The notes under the pieces: generated by a model
Told to the model about the DNA's origin: nothing
The model's database searches: none
The model's input: the letters and a program-made list of their open reading frames with translations, nothing else
Assembly (NCBI GenBank): GCA_027625915.1
Contig: JANTQA010000012.1
Coordinates: 11,122,501 to 11,186,500 of the forward strand
Origin: Anaeramoeba flamelloides
Taxonomy: Eukaryota > Metamonada > Anaeramoebidae
Direction of reading: 5' to 3'
DNA length: 64,000 nucleotides
Shown here: positions 23,562 to 35,058 of the stretch, one piece after another
Layout of the letters: every line of letters starts with the position of its first letter
Position numbering within the stretch: position 1 is the stretch's first letter
Position numbers and translations under genes: made by a program

Positions 23562-25198
23562 AACCGAAAATTTTACTAAAAAAAAAAAAATGATTATTCC
23601 AAATTCTTAATTTTTTTAAAAATAATTTACTTGAAGATAGTGTGATTAATATTAAATTGAATTTTTTAAAGAAGAAGCACACGGGTGTTGTTTGGTACAT
23701 GATTGCTTTTCTTGAATAATTTGCAAAAGTAAGATAATTATGAGAAAAAATTTCTTCCATTTTCTTTTTGCTACAACCAATTTAGAGATTTGTAATTACC
23801 AACAAAAAAACAAAACACAATGGAATTCTCATTTAACATCATAAAATTGTCATTATTCTGAAAAACTAAAAAGTAAATTGACATAATGGTATTTGGAAAA
23901 TAAATTGGGAAAAATTTTCTACTTCATTTCTACTTCCTTTTTCAAAAAGAGCTACAAATTACAACCACCTTCTTTGTGAACTCAATTTAGGAAAGTGATA
24001 TTTTCATAAGGGAGTGAAATTTTTAACCGATTTAGAATTATAATACCAGTATGGATTTCCAAAATCAAACTTTTTATAAAAAAAGATAAGAGAAAAAAGT
24101 ACAATTTTTTTCAACTACCCAAACTAGAATGAATTGGAACTTGATCTTTTTCTCTCCAAAAATGTTTTGAACAAATTGATTTCCCTTCTAAAGGTAGAAA
24201 TTTTTTTTTGTTGAATTATTTGGATGAATAAAAAAGAAGAATGAAGAAAGGATATTTTTTTTCTCTTTGTTTTTAGCAAAAAGCATAGGGAACAAAACTC
24301 TTGGATTCTGAAAATATAATAATACAATCACTTTTTTAAAAATCATGATGCTATTAGATCCTAAACTCAAATCTAAAAGTAAATGAATAACTGACCATAA
24401 TCCTTCTTTCAAAAAAATCTCTCCTTCAAAAACTAAAGGGCAATTGTTAATACCCATATTTAATTTTTTTCATTATCTTGTTTTTAAGAGTGGGATCAAA
24501 ATTGTGTATACCCCAAGCATATAATTGGTATATCAAAATAATATCTGTAAGTTTTTTTTCTTCTTTTTCCAAGATAAAATTTCAAGTTCGCAACCCAGTA
24601 GTATAGCCCAAGTTCAGAACACTTTTGAAAGTAAACTACTTTAATTGTTCAAGTAAATATTTAAAAGTAGGATTTTAATTGATTCTAAACCTTTCAAAAT
24701 TTTCTCAATTTTTTGAAATTTTTTGATTTTATGCGAAAAATTAACAATTTAATTTACTTTATTATTTGAGAAAAAATTTTCATTTTTTTCTTATATTCTG
24801 AGTATTTCTTTTTTCATAATCGAACTTTAACAAACCAATACCATGCCTTTTTTGCTAGTTTATTGCCAGTTTCTTATCCATTAAGATTGAGGTCTTCTAT
24901 AAAAAAGAAAAAAGCTTTTTTATTTTGAAACAATAATTAAACTTTTCTCAACATATTATTTTAACTTTAGTACTATCTGATTTTAAATTTCCTTAAGGGA
25001 ATAGTTACATCATAAGACATGATAAAAATTTGAAAGAGAGATGGGAAAAGAACATTTTATTTTAGTGGAATGTGATCGTAGATTCTTAAAAAATTTTTTT
25101 AAAAAATTATTTGATATTTTTTTTTTTTTCGTAATGTTCAACCAATAAAAAAAAGAAAAGAATTGATAATTTTGGTTCAACTTTTATTTTTTTTATCA

Positions 25199-25450
25199 TT
25201 AAGAGCTTTTTTTGTGTGAATATAATTTTGAATTCTTAGAATTAAAATTTATAGATATTTTTTGGTTTAAAATTTGATGTAAATATAATAATATTCGCTT
25301 CTCTAATCCACCCAATCCTAGTTTATTAAAAATCCTAACCAGTAATGTTTTTGGATAATTTTTATTTTTTAGAATCCTTCTATCTATTAAAGTCCTATCC
25401 ATATTTCCTTTTGTGATTTTCCCAATTATAATGTTTTTATTCTTTTTAAA
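25199..25450 (-). mobile_element. LINE-like reverse transcriptase scrap
   Basis: One open frame reads DRTLIDRRILKNKNYPKTLL, then VRIFNKLGLGGLEKRILLYL, then HQILNQKISINF. The pattern (leucine-rich helix, LGLGG, then a basic strand) resembles the stretch after the catalytic FDxI motif in LINE reverse transcriptases. No catalytic motif is present in this piece, so the assignment is tentative. Confidence 0.28.
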
Positions 25451-26087
25451 CAAAATGAATATAACACAAATGTCAATGATAAAAAAATCTTTCTTATTGC
25501 TTTTTATTGTAATTAAAAAAAAAAAAAATTCAAAAATGATGAAAAAATAACAAGTGAAAAAAGTAAATATCACAATAAAATGTTGAGATAAGGATAAAAT
25601 ACAAGTAATTCAACACCCGGATATTATTTTAAGAAATTCAATTCAACATTCGATTGTGGAATTTATTTGAGACTTTTGAAAAAATATTTTAAAAAATCTA
25701 CGGAACGAAGTACTTTAAATAATAAAAATAAATGAGTTCACCAAAGCAAAAAATGATATTTTCTGTTCTTATTCTAAATTGCAAAAAACTGAAATTTTTT
25801 CCTTTACTGTGGTTTGTCCCTTAACAAAGATTACAAAACATGAAGCCTCTCTAATTTTATGATTACCAAACAAGTATATGACATTCGAACCAAGATTGAC
25901 ACTATCTGGTAAAAATTATTTTCATCAGTTCTATTATCAAAATAATTTGTACCCAAAGCCGATTGTCCGTGTATCAGAATATAACCTCTGCTTTCTCTAC
26001 TTTTTTATATGTAAAATTCGATTCACTATCCAACAATGTACCTAGGTTCAAATTAATTTTGATGAAGTGCTTCCTTGGGTTTTTCAG

Positions 26088-26285
26088 TACAGTCAGTTCC
26101 ACTTTTAAGGTACAAACTTTCAACAAAAATTAAGGAACAAAAAAATCTCAAATTAAGGCATAAATTTTGTAATTTTTTTTTTTTACAATTTATTTTACTA
26201 GAATCTGAATTTTGTGCCTTAATTTGATATTATTTTGTTCCTTAAATTTCGTTGCAGTTTTACCTTATGAGTGGAACCGACTGTA
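26088..26285. mobile_element. Mariner-like MITE, 198 bp
   Basis: Bounded by TA on both sides. The left terminus reads TACAGTCAGTTCCACTTTTA and the right terminus, on the other strand, TACAGTCGGTTCCACTCATA; both continue AGG, giving about 20 of 23 matching positions. There is no coding capacity. The TA target and CAGT start are typical of Tc1/mariner relatives, so this is probably a non-autonomous derivative. Decayed relatives lie at 58597-58763 and 33345-33434. Confidence 0.75.
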
Positions 26286-26569
26286 AAAAGAAAATTATAA
26301 ATACGAAATATTGGAAATCTTTCGTAATTTGCTGGATTTTAGAATAAAATTTGTTTAGTTGTTGATATAGTTAAAATATTTTCAAAAATGAACTTTATTT
26401 TATTTTGTATTCAAGTTCACTTTTGGTCACTCATTTTGACAAATTCTTATTTTTTTGAATTGAAGATTTTTTATAAATATAAATTATGTTTACAGATTCT
26501 TTGAAAACAGATCTCTTTAATCCTTTAATGAGTAGACTGTAAGGTGTTAGTGTTATCATGGATTTGTCT

Positions 26570-27200
26570 ATTGTTTAAAGTATGATGTAATTGTCTATGG
26601 ATGATATTCGTGTTACTGGTTCAGATAGTTCTAAAAAATCTATTATGGTTATATATGAATAATAAATTATTACATTTTATACTGATGATCACAATGAAAA
26701 ATTGTCATCTTATGGAAATTTAATTTTTAAATTCCTCCTCCAAACCTAAAAATAAAAACTCAAAATAACAGTAATACAATATTTAATAATTCATCTTTAG
26801 AACCTTTCCAAAAGTATTTATTTTTATATTTTTTTAATTTGAATTATTAACTCAATAATAATCAACATAAAACCCCAAATACTGATTAATTTTGTTTCCC
26901 TTTTAATTCAAATTGTAACATCAATGTATTTCCATGAATTCAGAAATAATTTTTCAAAAAAATCTAAAGTTAATTATTTAATTTTTGAAAACAATTGAAT
27001 TTTTTAGCCATTAATCTAGATTCCAAGATGAATTTACGAAACATATTTTGCAACTTTGGAGTCTGAATATTGATAATTCAAATTTTAAATTTGTGAGGAA
27101 AATGCATATTTTTTTCTAAAATTGTTGGGTTTTCTTTCTTTGAATGGATCTTTTGGAATGGATGTGATCAACTAATACCACTACAGTATGCTAAGTTATC
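26570..27200 (+). repeat. Dispersed repeat R1, copy 3
   Basis: Matches copy 1 over about 630 bp, including AGTTCTAAAAAATCTATTAT, TCAACATAAAA, ATTTCCATGAATTCAGAAAT, GATATTGATAATT-like ATTGATAATTCAAA and AAAATTGTTGGGTTTT. Same orientation as copy 1. Confidence 0.55.
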
Positions 27201-27869
27201 AGTGCGGGGTATTTAATTTGCATTTTTGAATAATAGTTGTGTTTTTTTTTCGTTATAGTTATTGTTTTGTTTCTTTTTCAGAGATTCTAATTTTTTTTTA
27301 ACTCAGGTTTTTAATTTTGTTTTTTTTTTCCTGAAAAATACACTTCAGTAAAATTATACTTTATATATCAAACAGTATTTACAATTGATCATTTTATCAA
27401 TCATTTTTCAACAACTTTCAATATTAATCTCCTTATTTTTGAACCAAATACTACCAAATTTAGACAAATAGTTCACCAAAACCCACAACCACCAAATCTT
27501 TCCTTTTGATCAGAAAAAAGTCAACAAAAAAGATGCAATAATTTTCTGAAAAAGTGTTTCATAGCTATACCTAATACACAAAAAGGATTTTATTTCAAAA
27601 GTTTTTTTGAAAAATGAAATGATAAAAAATTTCACTTATTTTACTTTTTTTACCTTTAAAACATAACTTGAAAATCATTTCTTGGAATTGGTGAACTTTA
27701 GTTGTTTGGTTCTTTTTTGTGATCTCTATCTTGTAAGAGAATACCAGACTAAATGGAACAATATACTTATATTTCAAAAAAAGTTAATCAAAGCATTAGT
27801 TTTATCTTTCTAAAATTCTAAAAGATCACCTATCAACCAATTTGAAAGTACAATTTATTTCTCAAAAGT

Positions 27870-28110
27870 TTGATACTGATAAATTGCAATTTATGTATAG
27901 AAATTTTTACTTGATTTTCCTTTTTGAAATTTTTCTGATCAAGCTTTGAATAAAGCATTTTATGAATCCAGGTATTAAGAAACTCTGTAATATTAGTTGT
28001 TCTTCAAAATATTCTTAATCAGAGATTGTTTGATAAGAAAAAGTTTGAAGATTTATAAAAATAGAAAGTGAACGTAAAATTTTTTGAAATATATTAGAAT
28101 TTATCAGTAA
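27870..28110 (+). repeat. Dispersed repeat R3, copy 1
   Basis: About 240 bp shared, inverted, with 55430-55670. Landmarks: ACTGATAAATTGCAATTTATG, TTACTTGATTTTCCTTTTT, AATAAAGCATTTTATGAA, TTAGTTGTTCTTCAAAATATT and AGTTTGAAGATTTATAAAAA. By eye about 75-80% identical. Non-coding; class unknown. Confidence 0.55.
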
Positions 28111-28539
28111 TGTGTATCAATAAGATCTTTAAAAAAATCTATTCTAATTGATTTATTTAAGAATTATGTGTTTTTCATTCGAATAGACGAAAAAATATTT
28201 TGGGGGATCTTTGAAAAATAAATTTTGTCTATAACATTGAGAACTACAGTGTGTTGTTAAAACTATTAGCCATTTTTAAAAAACACTTGATCTTGAAAAC
28301 TTTTCATTTCTCTAGCAATTAAAAAACTAAAAAACAAAGAAAAAAATTTTTTATCAATGTTCATAAACACAAAATATGGAATATAGCAGTTAAAAGTCTG
28401 AAAACCAAAATTTTTATGAAGCACACACGTGCTATTGAAATAACTGTACAAAATTAATACCCAATAATTTTCAAAAACAACACTCAAAGTCAGAAAAAAA
28501 ATATTTATCAAAGTCAACATGGGCTATTTAATAAACTGT

Positions 28540-28850
28540 ACATTTAAAGACAAATTTAAGAAAGATGGTTTGCAAATTTGGGAATCATTAGAGATTGATA
28601 ATTCAACCTTTAAATTTGTGTCGAAATGCAGATTTTTTTCAGAAATTATTGGGGTTTTTTTACAAATAAAGGTTCATTTTTAATTAATTAGATCAACCAA
28701 TTGTACTACTTTATTAATTGATTTTTAAGAGACATTTGAACCCTGACTCTGTAATTTTATTTGTATTTTAATAATAACAAAATTTAGTCTTTGTCTTCTC
28801 CTTTGTTGACTCTCATCCCTTAAAGAAAAAAGATTCAAGAATTTTATTTG
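28540..28850 (+). repeat. Dispersed repeat R1, partial copy 4
   Basis: Corresponds to the 3' half of copy 1: GACAAATTTAAGAAAGATGG, GTCGAAATGCAGATTTTTTT, GAAATTATTGGGGTTTTTTT, AGAGACATTTGAACC and CTTCTCCTTTGTTGA. Confidence 0.5.
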
Positions 28851-29979
28851 GAAATAGTCGTTTTACAAAAGTTTTTTTAAGAGTCAAAGAATTATAAAGG
28901 AGACACATTTTTATCAAACAAGATCAAGACCAACCGTACTATTGGATACTGATCACTTAAATGTAATAATGGTATTGAAAAACGAAATGGGATATTATTA
29001 TTACTGTGATTTCGATATTTTTTTTTTCAAATAGAGATCGCAAAATCGAGGCTACTTCTTGAGAACTTCGATTTATAAAAGAAAAATCTGAAAAGGAATA
29101 TGAAGTGAAAATTTTTTCCCATTTACAATTCGAATAACAGTATTCGACTGATTTTGAATTTAGGATCCTAATTGAAAAAAGATTTGATTCCTGATTCTTA
29201 ATTCTCACAATGTATCCCAAAAAATATATACAAACCAAAAAATACAGAGGCACAAATGACATAAAGAGTAAAAACAAAATAAAATCTTTTTCATTTTAAT
29301 TTTTGGAAAAGCAAAAAAGGAAAACTGAAGTGAAAATTATTTCCCTTTAGTATTGAAATAACAGAAAAAAGTACTTTCTAATTTGACAGTAGTGTGAAAT
29401 AAAGGGATACCAATTGTTTTATAAAACACCAATTAATTTTGACAATACAGTTACTTTCCAAAGTAGAACATTTCAGTCGATGAGATAATTAACGTTGAAA
29501 TTACAAGGATTCTTACTCTTTTATTTTTTGGAGATGCAGCTATTCAAGCAAACCAAATATGAATTATGAAATTTACATCATCTAATTTCTTATTCTATCT
29601 TTTTCTTTCAGTTTCTCAAAAATTCCTTTTGAAGAAACTCTCTCAAAAGAAGCGAAAATTTTGCAACTATTTTGATCTCACATTTTCCCAATTTATAAAA
29701 GTTTTTTCACATAGAGTAAAGTGTTGTTTCAATTAATTGTCTTGAAGAGGCTCTCTTTTCTCTCAAAAAAATAGGTATTTTGCTCTTAACAAAAAAAATA
29801 AAAATACAAAATAAAAAAAAAAATCGAAAAAAATTGAAAATGATAAAATTTGTAAAGTTTTATTAAAGAAGAAGATTGTTCTTTTTTTCTCTCTCCAAAA
29901 AATAGAAAAAAAAAAAAAATAAAAGAGAAAGTTTCTTATTGTGTGCTAACTTGTGAAAAAGGTTAAAAATTGATGCACT

Positions 29980-30570
29980 TTACATAAGAGAGCATTTTAA
30001 TTTTTTTTTCCAGCCACCCTTTTTCTTTTTCTTTGTGCTTTCTGTGTTTTCTTCTTTGGTTCCAAATTTAATTTTCCTGATTTCTCTGACTAAACCGAAA
30101 AATGCTTCTTCGACATTTGTTCTTGTTTTTGCAGACGTTTCGATGAATGGGCAGTTGAAACTTTTTGCCAAATCTGTTCCTTCTCCTTGGGAGACTTGTC
30201 TTTCATTTTCAAGATCGTTTTTGTTTCCTACAATGATCATTGGTACATCATCGGAATCCTTCACCCTTGTGATTTGTTCTCTAAAACTGGAGACCTCATC
30301 AAACGAGTTTCTTGAGTTGATTGCATAAATAATCAAAAAGCCTTCTCCTGCCCTCATGTATGAGTCTCTCATTGCAGAGTATTCCTCTTGGCCGGCAGTA
30401 TCAAGGATATCCAACAAACAGGTTTCTTCGTCAATCACAACCTGTCTTCGATAGGAGTCTTCGATAGTTGGATCATATTCATCAACAAAATGTGATTGCA
30501 CTAATTGGATTGTTAATGCAGATTTTCCAACACCACCTCCTCCAACAACAACTAATTTATATTCGGTCAT
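29980..30570 (-). CDS. ras: Ras-family small GTPase, canonical Ras
   Basis: A 196-residue, single-exon protein that opens [20 protein letters not shown] as in Ras proper. All nucleotide-binding motifs are present: GGGGVGKS (10-17), effector loop YDPTIEDSY (32-40), DTAGQEEYS (57-65, with Gln61), NKND (116-119) and ETSAK (about 143-147). Gly12 and Gly13 are wild-type. The hypervariable tail is lysine-rich and ends CSLM, a CaaX box predicted for farnesylation, giving plasma-membrane attachment. It acts as a GTP/GDP switch downstream of receptors. The ATG follows a poly-T/A tract and gives the exact family N-terminus. The lack of introns contrasts with several neighbours. Nearest upstream gene is presenilin, over 4 kb away. 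Confidence 0.96.
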   Translation of the reverse strand: MTEYKLVVVGGGGVGKSALTIQLVQSHFVDEYDPTIEDSYRRQVVIDEETCLLDILDTAGQEEYSAMRDSYMRAGEGFLIIYAINSRNSFDEVSSFREQITRVKDSDDVPMIIVGNKNDLENERQVSQGEGTDLAKSFNCPFIETSAKTRTNVEEAFFGLVREIRKIKFGTKEENTESTKKKKKGGWKKKLKCSLM

Positions 30571-31574
30571 TACAAAAAAAAAAAAAATTAAAAAAATTGA
30601 AAATTACAAATTTTGAAATTAAACAAAAATGAAAAGTTTACAGGATAATTTCGTATTTAACGAAAGTCACAAGATAGTACTTTGGTTCTGAAGTTGTTCA
30701 GTCAAGGTTTTTGTGAAATGTACGTTTTTTAATTTCTTAAAAATTGACTAATTTAACTTATAGGATTAGTTTAAAATTGTATATTGTTTGGATTATTTTT
30801 TTTTGACAACAAAACAACGTTTTGCCATTAGAAACTGTATGAATTTTAAACCATATGCCTTACAGAAAAATTTTTTTCGATTTTTCTCTTTTTATTTGTA
30901 AACAAAGATCTCAACACACTGTCCAAAAGAAATAACTAACTAACAAGAATTGTTTCTCTAAAAATTTCTTTAAATTTAAACAATTTAAAAGGGATTATTT
31001 TTTCACTATAATATAAAATATTAACACAATATTGGGAGTAATTAGAATTTAAATTGGTTTGCCTTTTTAAACAAACACTAATTAATAAAATAAACCAAAG
31101 AAAAAAAATTGTTTGTTGAAGACAAAATCTTGAAGATAAGGTATTTATATTTTTTTTTTTGTATTAAAATGGAAAAAAGATTGGGAATTATGATGTTTGA
31201 AACATTTTTTGAAAGTTTGTGATTTATTTTTATATCTTTTTTGGATTATTCGTTGCTTTATATATGATTATGTGATATACAGTAAAAAGCCCAAGTACTT
31301 TAATAACCCACAAATATTTTTTTTCCTAAAGTCAAAAGATTTTGATATTTCACAGGATTCAAATGGCCATTTGAAACAAACCCTCTTTATTGACTTATAA
31401 ATGTGAATTATCATTTTTAAAAGATTATATTTATTCTCTTTTATTTTTTTTTGAAATAAGTTCTTGATTGTTTAGGTTAGGTAAAAGTCTTTGATCTATA
31501 AAAAAAAAAAAGGATAATTGTTAAAAAACATTTAAATTTGAAATTAAACCTTTCAGTAAATATACCCCCACCAC

Positions 31575-31800
31575 AAATAATGTTAATTGTTAAATAAAAA
31601 GATCAAAAATTCCAGCCAGCTTTATAAAATAATCACATCCCAAGAAATAAAACAAAACCATCAAAGTACCCCGGTTTTCAAAGGAAATTCATAATTTAAG
31701 TGATTTTACGAACTTAAAAAAATTGAAATTTTACAGGATTTTAAAACCTTTTTTTAGTAAAACTAAATAAAAATTTTGTTCCATTTATTTTGAAACAGAT
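31575..31800 (-). repeat. MITE family R2, copy 3, inverted
   Basis: On the minus strand it carries the R2 landmarks GGGGTACTTTGATGGTTTTG, TTTCTTGGGATGTGA and TTTGATCTTTTTATTTAACA followed by ATTAAC, in the same order as copy 1. Confidence 0.55.
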
Positions 31801-33344
31801 AACATCAAACAAAAAAAGTTACAAAATGAATCCTTAATTATAAAAAAGTGGCAATTTTGGTATTTTATACTTAACCATCAGCCATATAAATCAAATATTT
31901 AGCTTTGGAAAAAACCGAAATAATTTATTCTCAAAATTATTTTAAATTATATCTTCCACGTAAATTAATTTTAGATATGTCTTAGATTATTATTATTCTT
32001 TCATTATAATCTATCATTGGAACAAAAATATTTATTAAATTTTGAGAAAAAAAAAAATAAAAAACAATTCAAAAATTCATCTTGAATAAAAAATAATGTA
32101 AAATTAATTACACTACACCACAAGGAAAAAATAAATATTGAAAATAAAAATTAGCCAAAACTTTATATTTAGGATTTCAGTCATACTTTTTTTATAAATT
32201 ATTTTTTTTTTCAAAGTTATGATGATTTTTATTTATTTCAGAAAAGATAGCTATTAAACTCATGAAATTTTCGAATACATCCCTTTTCAAAATTATTGAC
32301 TTTTGAATGAACTACCTTTTTTTGGGGTATTTTTTGATTGAAATTATTTACAACAAATGATCTTTAGATTAAACATTAAGTAAGAAAAAAATGAATGTTA
32401 AAATAATTTGCAGAAAAAACAGTGAAATACATTGCAAACTCAAACATGGAAAAAAAAAATAAAAGATAAAAAAATATTCCAAAAACAGAAAATAACACAG
32501 TTTTTTAATTTAATTTAGTAATATCTTTGTAAATATATATTTGATTATATTGTAAAATTGAAAAATTATAATTCATTTTAGACTATTGAAAAAAGAAATG
32601 AATATAATCTCTCTAATAAGACTAATAAAAATTTCTAATATTTTAAAATTAAAAATGAAAAAAAATATTACTGCAAATTTCATTTTTTTTTCAATTCCCA
32701 TTAATACCTAATAAAGTGGTAAACCCTTTTCAAAATTGTTGTCTATAACGAAGCTTATAATGTGAGTGTATTTCAAAAATAGAAAATTTAGAGATGTTTT
32801 TTTAGAAAAATTTTAAAAGTTATGTAATAGTTCACTTTTTGAAATAAAATATCATGCTTTTTTATTAAAATTGATAAAAAATTAAAAGTATCTTTATAAT
32901 CAATAGAATTTCCAAGTAGAAATTAAAAACTATAACATATTCGCATAGTTAATTAAGTATTTATACACAATTTTGTACCAAGAAACACCTTTCCAATTTT
33001 GTATCAACAAAATACAAAATCAACATATTCATTTTCTAAAGAATAAACTAACTACATTTACTGCCACTCCCACTATTAAAATTCTACTTTAAGATGCTAA
33101 TCTCTATGAAATTTTTTTACCTAAGTTTAATATAGATTGAGAAAATTTTTTGCCAATTATTTAGATTTGAAAACCACTGTTTGTTTTCAAAGTAAACATA
33201 TTTCAAGATCAGGGATCCTTATTTAGAAATTGATCAAAAAAAAATAATAGAGACTAGCCCCTTAAATTAAAATTATCCCCTAAAATAAATTTAAAATTGA
33301 GACATATAGTTTGGATTGGAGAAAAAGAATGTAATAAAAACAAT

Positions 33345-33434
33345 AAAATGTCGGAATAATTCACTTTAATTTATAATTTTTTTCTTCTTAAAATTTTCTT
33401 CACAGTTTGCCCTTTAAAAGTGGAACTGACTATA
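33345..33434. mobile_element. Right end of a mariner-like MITE, decayed
   Basis: CCCTTTAAAAGTGGAACTGA followed by CTATA matches the terminus of the whole copy at 26088-26285 (CCTTATGAGTGGAACCGACT then GTA). The left terminus is not found. Confidence 0.45.
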
Positions 33435-35058
33435 TTATTTCACTTTTAAGGAAATTATCTTTTGATAATTCAGTTTAGACTGGAAGAACGAAAAAAAAAA
33501 TGATCTTATTTGGAGTGATATCAAACAATAATTATAACAGTTCTTTGAACTTCTCAATTTTATCTTTATTGGGGAACAATATCATTTTTCTCAGCCTTCC
33601 TTACCAAACTTGAATCGTAAATAGGAGATTTTTGAACCAATCAAACAATATGTGATGTATTTTTCTTGGTCACCTATTATCAATATGTGTGTAATAAAGA
33701 AAAAAAAACAACAAATGTACAAACAAAAAAAATTAATTTTATATTTTTTCAAGGACATTTTAAAGAACTTTTTCTTCCAAGATCTTCTTCTAATTGGATT
33801 ATTGAAAAAATCGGTGTTAAATATTAAATTTATTTGAATAAAGACAAATTTTGATTTCAATTCCATAGGGGCAAAGTAAATCATCCTAACCCATTCAAAA
33901 GTCTCCATTTTCACATTTATTCTGATCTGCTCATTAATATTGGAAATTGATCAAACATAAAACACCTACATTTACCAAGTGTTTTCTTAAGGCAAAAATT
34001 TCAACTATTTTTACAAAAAATTATTTAATTGGTATTGTAAAAAAAGTTTTTTTTTTAGATGTTTTTTGCAATAATTTGTATTTTTTTTTTTCGTATTATT
34101 AAAATTCATTACAAAATAGTTACTTGTCCCGCTTTTTATGAAAAAAAAAAACCATTTTTTTTTAATTTATATAAAAATAATATTACCCTTCTTCCACACA
34201 ATAAAAAGAATATTTGAATTTAGATTTTTTTTTTCAAACAAAAAAATAGGATTTGTCCAATTTTAATAATTTAAAGTATAAAAGAAGATCTTGTATTTTT
34301 GTTTTATTGAAAAAATAATTTAATTGTAGTACCTAAAAACCCCACCCATAAATCTTCGTAAACGATACACCGTCGATATCAGATCTCTGATTTAACAACC
34401 CCCTAAAAAAAAAAATAAAAAAAAAAAAAATTAAAAAAGTTAAAATCTCCTAAAAAACCTTTAAATATCAATTTTCAAAGTTAAATTTTCCTACTAAAAT
34501 ATTTCTTCTTTTATTCAACCAATTTGTTAAAAAACAAGATCTAGAAAATTTACAAACTTGAATAATTAAATAACAATTTCACAATATCTTTCAACTGCAA
34601 ATACACGAAAACCTTAAACTTTTAAAGATCTAATCTCTTTCTTATCCTTATTTATCCAATTTTTATTTAATTATAATTTCTTATATAAAAAGTTTCTGAT
34701 TAAAAAACAATAAATGTATTTTAAAAAACAAAATAACTTTCAAAAATTAAGAAAAGATTAAATTATCCAAAAATTTTTTGTGAATTTACAACTTGCTTCA
34801 AATAAAAGTTTTCAATAGAATAATCATAACATAAGTAATTTCAACAAGTGATCAATAAAATATTAATGAAAAAATACACTAATCCGTTTAGAAACAGTAA
34901 ATAAATCCGTTCTAAAATTTTTCTTGTTTTGCTTCCAAATATAATATAATTTTTAAAATTCTTAATTAGAAATGAAAAAAAAAAAAAAAAACAAGAAAAA
35001 AGAAATTATGTTATTCTTTTATTTTTAAAATTTTTATTAATAGGATAGGAAAAAATAT

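Larger units (their letters stand above)
23562..29979. other. Long intergenic region between adenylosuccinate synthetase and Ras
   Basis: About 6.4 kb. From left to right it holds the start region of the synthetase gene; weak fragments of the GGGGCCC-family core near 23880-24000 and 29050-29360 (recognised by GAAGTGAAAATTTTTTCCC); a LINE-like reverse transcriptase scrap (25199-25450); a decayed coding-like stretch (25770-25912); a mariner-like MITE (26088-26285); R1 copies (26570-27200, 28540-28850); and an R3 copy (27870-28110). No intact gene was found. Confidence 0.5.
30571..35058. other. Intergenic DNA between Ras and presenilin
   Basis: About 4.5 kb with no supportable gene. It contains an inverted R2 MITE (about 31575-31800) and the right end of a mariner-like MITE (33345-33434). 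Short open frames such as 33591-33914 are low-complexity and unrecognised. Confidence 0.55.
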
